Assembly: GCA_944472155.2 (NCBI GenBank)
Contig: OX235274.1
Coordinates: 35,834,052-35,898,051 of the forward strand
Direction: 5' to 3'
DNA length: 64,000 nt
Source of the DNA: Trichobilharzia szidati
Taxonomy: Eukaryota > Platyhelminthes > Trematoda > Strigeidida > Schistosomatidae
Positions 63,860-64,000 of the stretch are shown in pieces. A model generated the notes under the pieces. It did no database searches and was not told the DNA's origin. It saw nothing but the letters and a program-made list of their open reading frames with translations. A program made the position numbers and the translations under genes. How positions within the stretch are numbered: the first letter of the stretch is position 1; each line of letters begins with the position of its first letter.

Positions 63860-64000
63860 GTTTAATGTCACACAAACTCGAAGACTTACAGGCAAATCCA
63901 AAAAAACTGGTAGAAGGGGCAGACAGAGAAGACAGGTTTCCAGGTGAACATAGGGAACACTAAAGTGATGATGATAACCAATCAACCAACAGCGACAACA
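63860..64000 (+). mobile_element. RTE fragment running off the right edge
   Basis: Begins CACACAAACTCGAAGACTTA, the same position at which the copies at 61090 and 62450 begin, and encodes a degraded LQ-NPKKLVEGA block. Continues beyond the window. Confidence 0.65.

Overview
The window reads as nuclear genomic DNA of a schistosome (digenean blood fluke). It is AT-rich, with small exons separated by multi-kilobase introns. The repeat content matches families known from Schistosoma: RTE and CR1-type non-LTR retrotransposons, Penelope-like elements (PLE), a Merlin DNA transposon and Smα-type tRNA-derived SINEs carrying hammerhead ribozymes. The species cannot be fixed from sequence alone. No bacterial genes, rRNA, CRISPR or functional tRNA genes were seen.

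Two host genes are supported, both on the + strand. Gene A enters from the left edge; its last three exons (1239-1391, 7010-7160, 10236-10464) join in phase and encode the C-terminus of a leucine-rich-repeat protein with lysine-rich tails. Gene B (coding exons 25251-25310, 25895-26308, 27563-28049, 32196-32680) also joins in phase and predicts an unrecognised 481-residue Ser/Asn/His-rich protein.

Almost everything else is mobile DNA in layers. 1-10 kb: RTE, SINEs and a CR1/Jockey-group element inside gene A introns. 11-16.5 kb: a nearly full-length CR1 element (minus strand) with ORF1 (PHD-like finger), endonuclease and reverse transcriptase, ending in heptamer repeats. 17-24 kb: a candidate LTR, a hammerhead SINE pair, a decayed RTE and a CR1 tail. 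28-35 kb: copies of a second non-LTR family with a YADD reverse transcriptase. 35.8-37.8 kb: an inverted pair of PLE fragments. 38-46 kb: three solo-type LTRs of one family, two with clear target-site duplications, mixed with hammerhead SINEs. 47-54 kb: PLE fragments and a Merlin transposon with terminal inverted repeats and target-site duplication. 54-64 kb: a cluster of RTE 3' ends, partly a tandem duplication with a 1355-bp period, plus a 57-kb foldback repeat.

The most interesting system is the set of hammerhead-bearing SINEs. Three families are distinguishable (stem III 6-mers TGCGCA, CAGCTG and CCTAGG), and many copies sit as head-to-head inverted pairs. A separate tRNA-Gly-like SINE shares its 3' tail with the local RTE, which implies RTE-driven mobilisation. 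Both SINE types lack proteins of their own and probably depend on the non-LTR elements found beside them.
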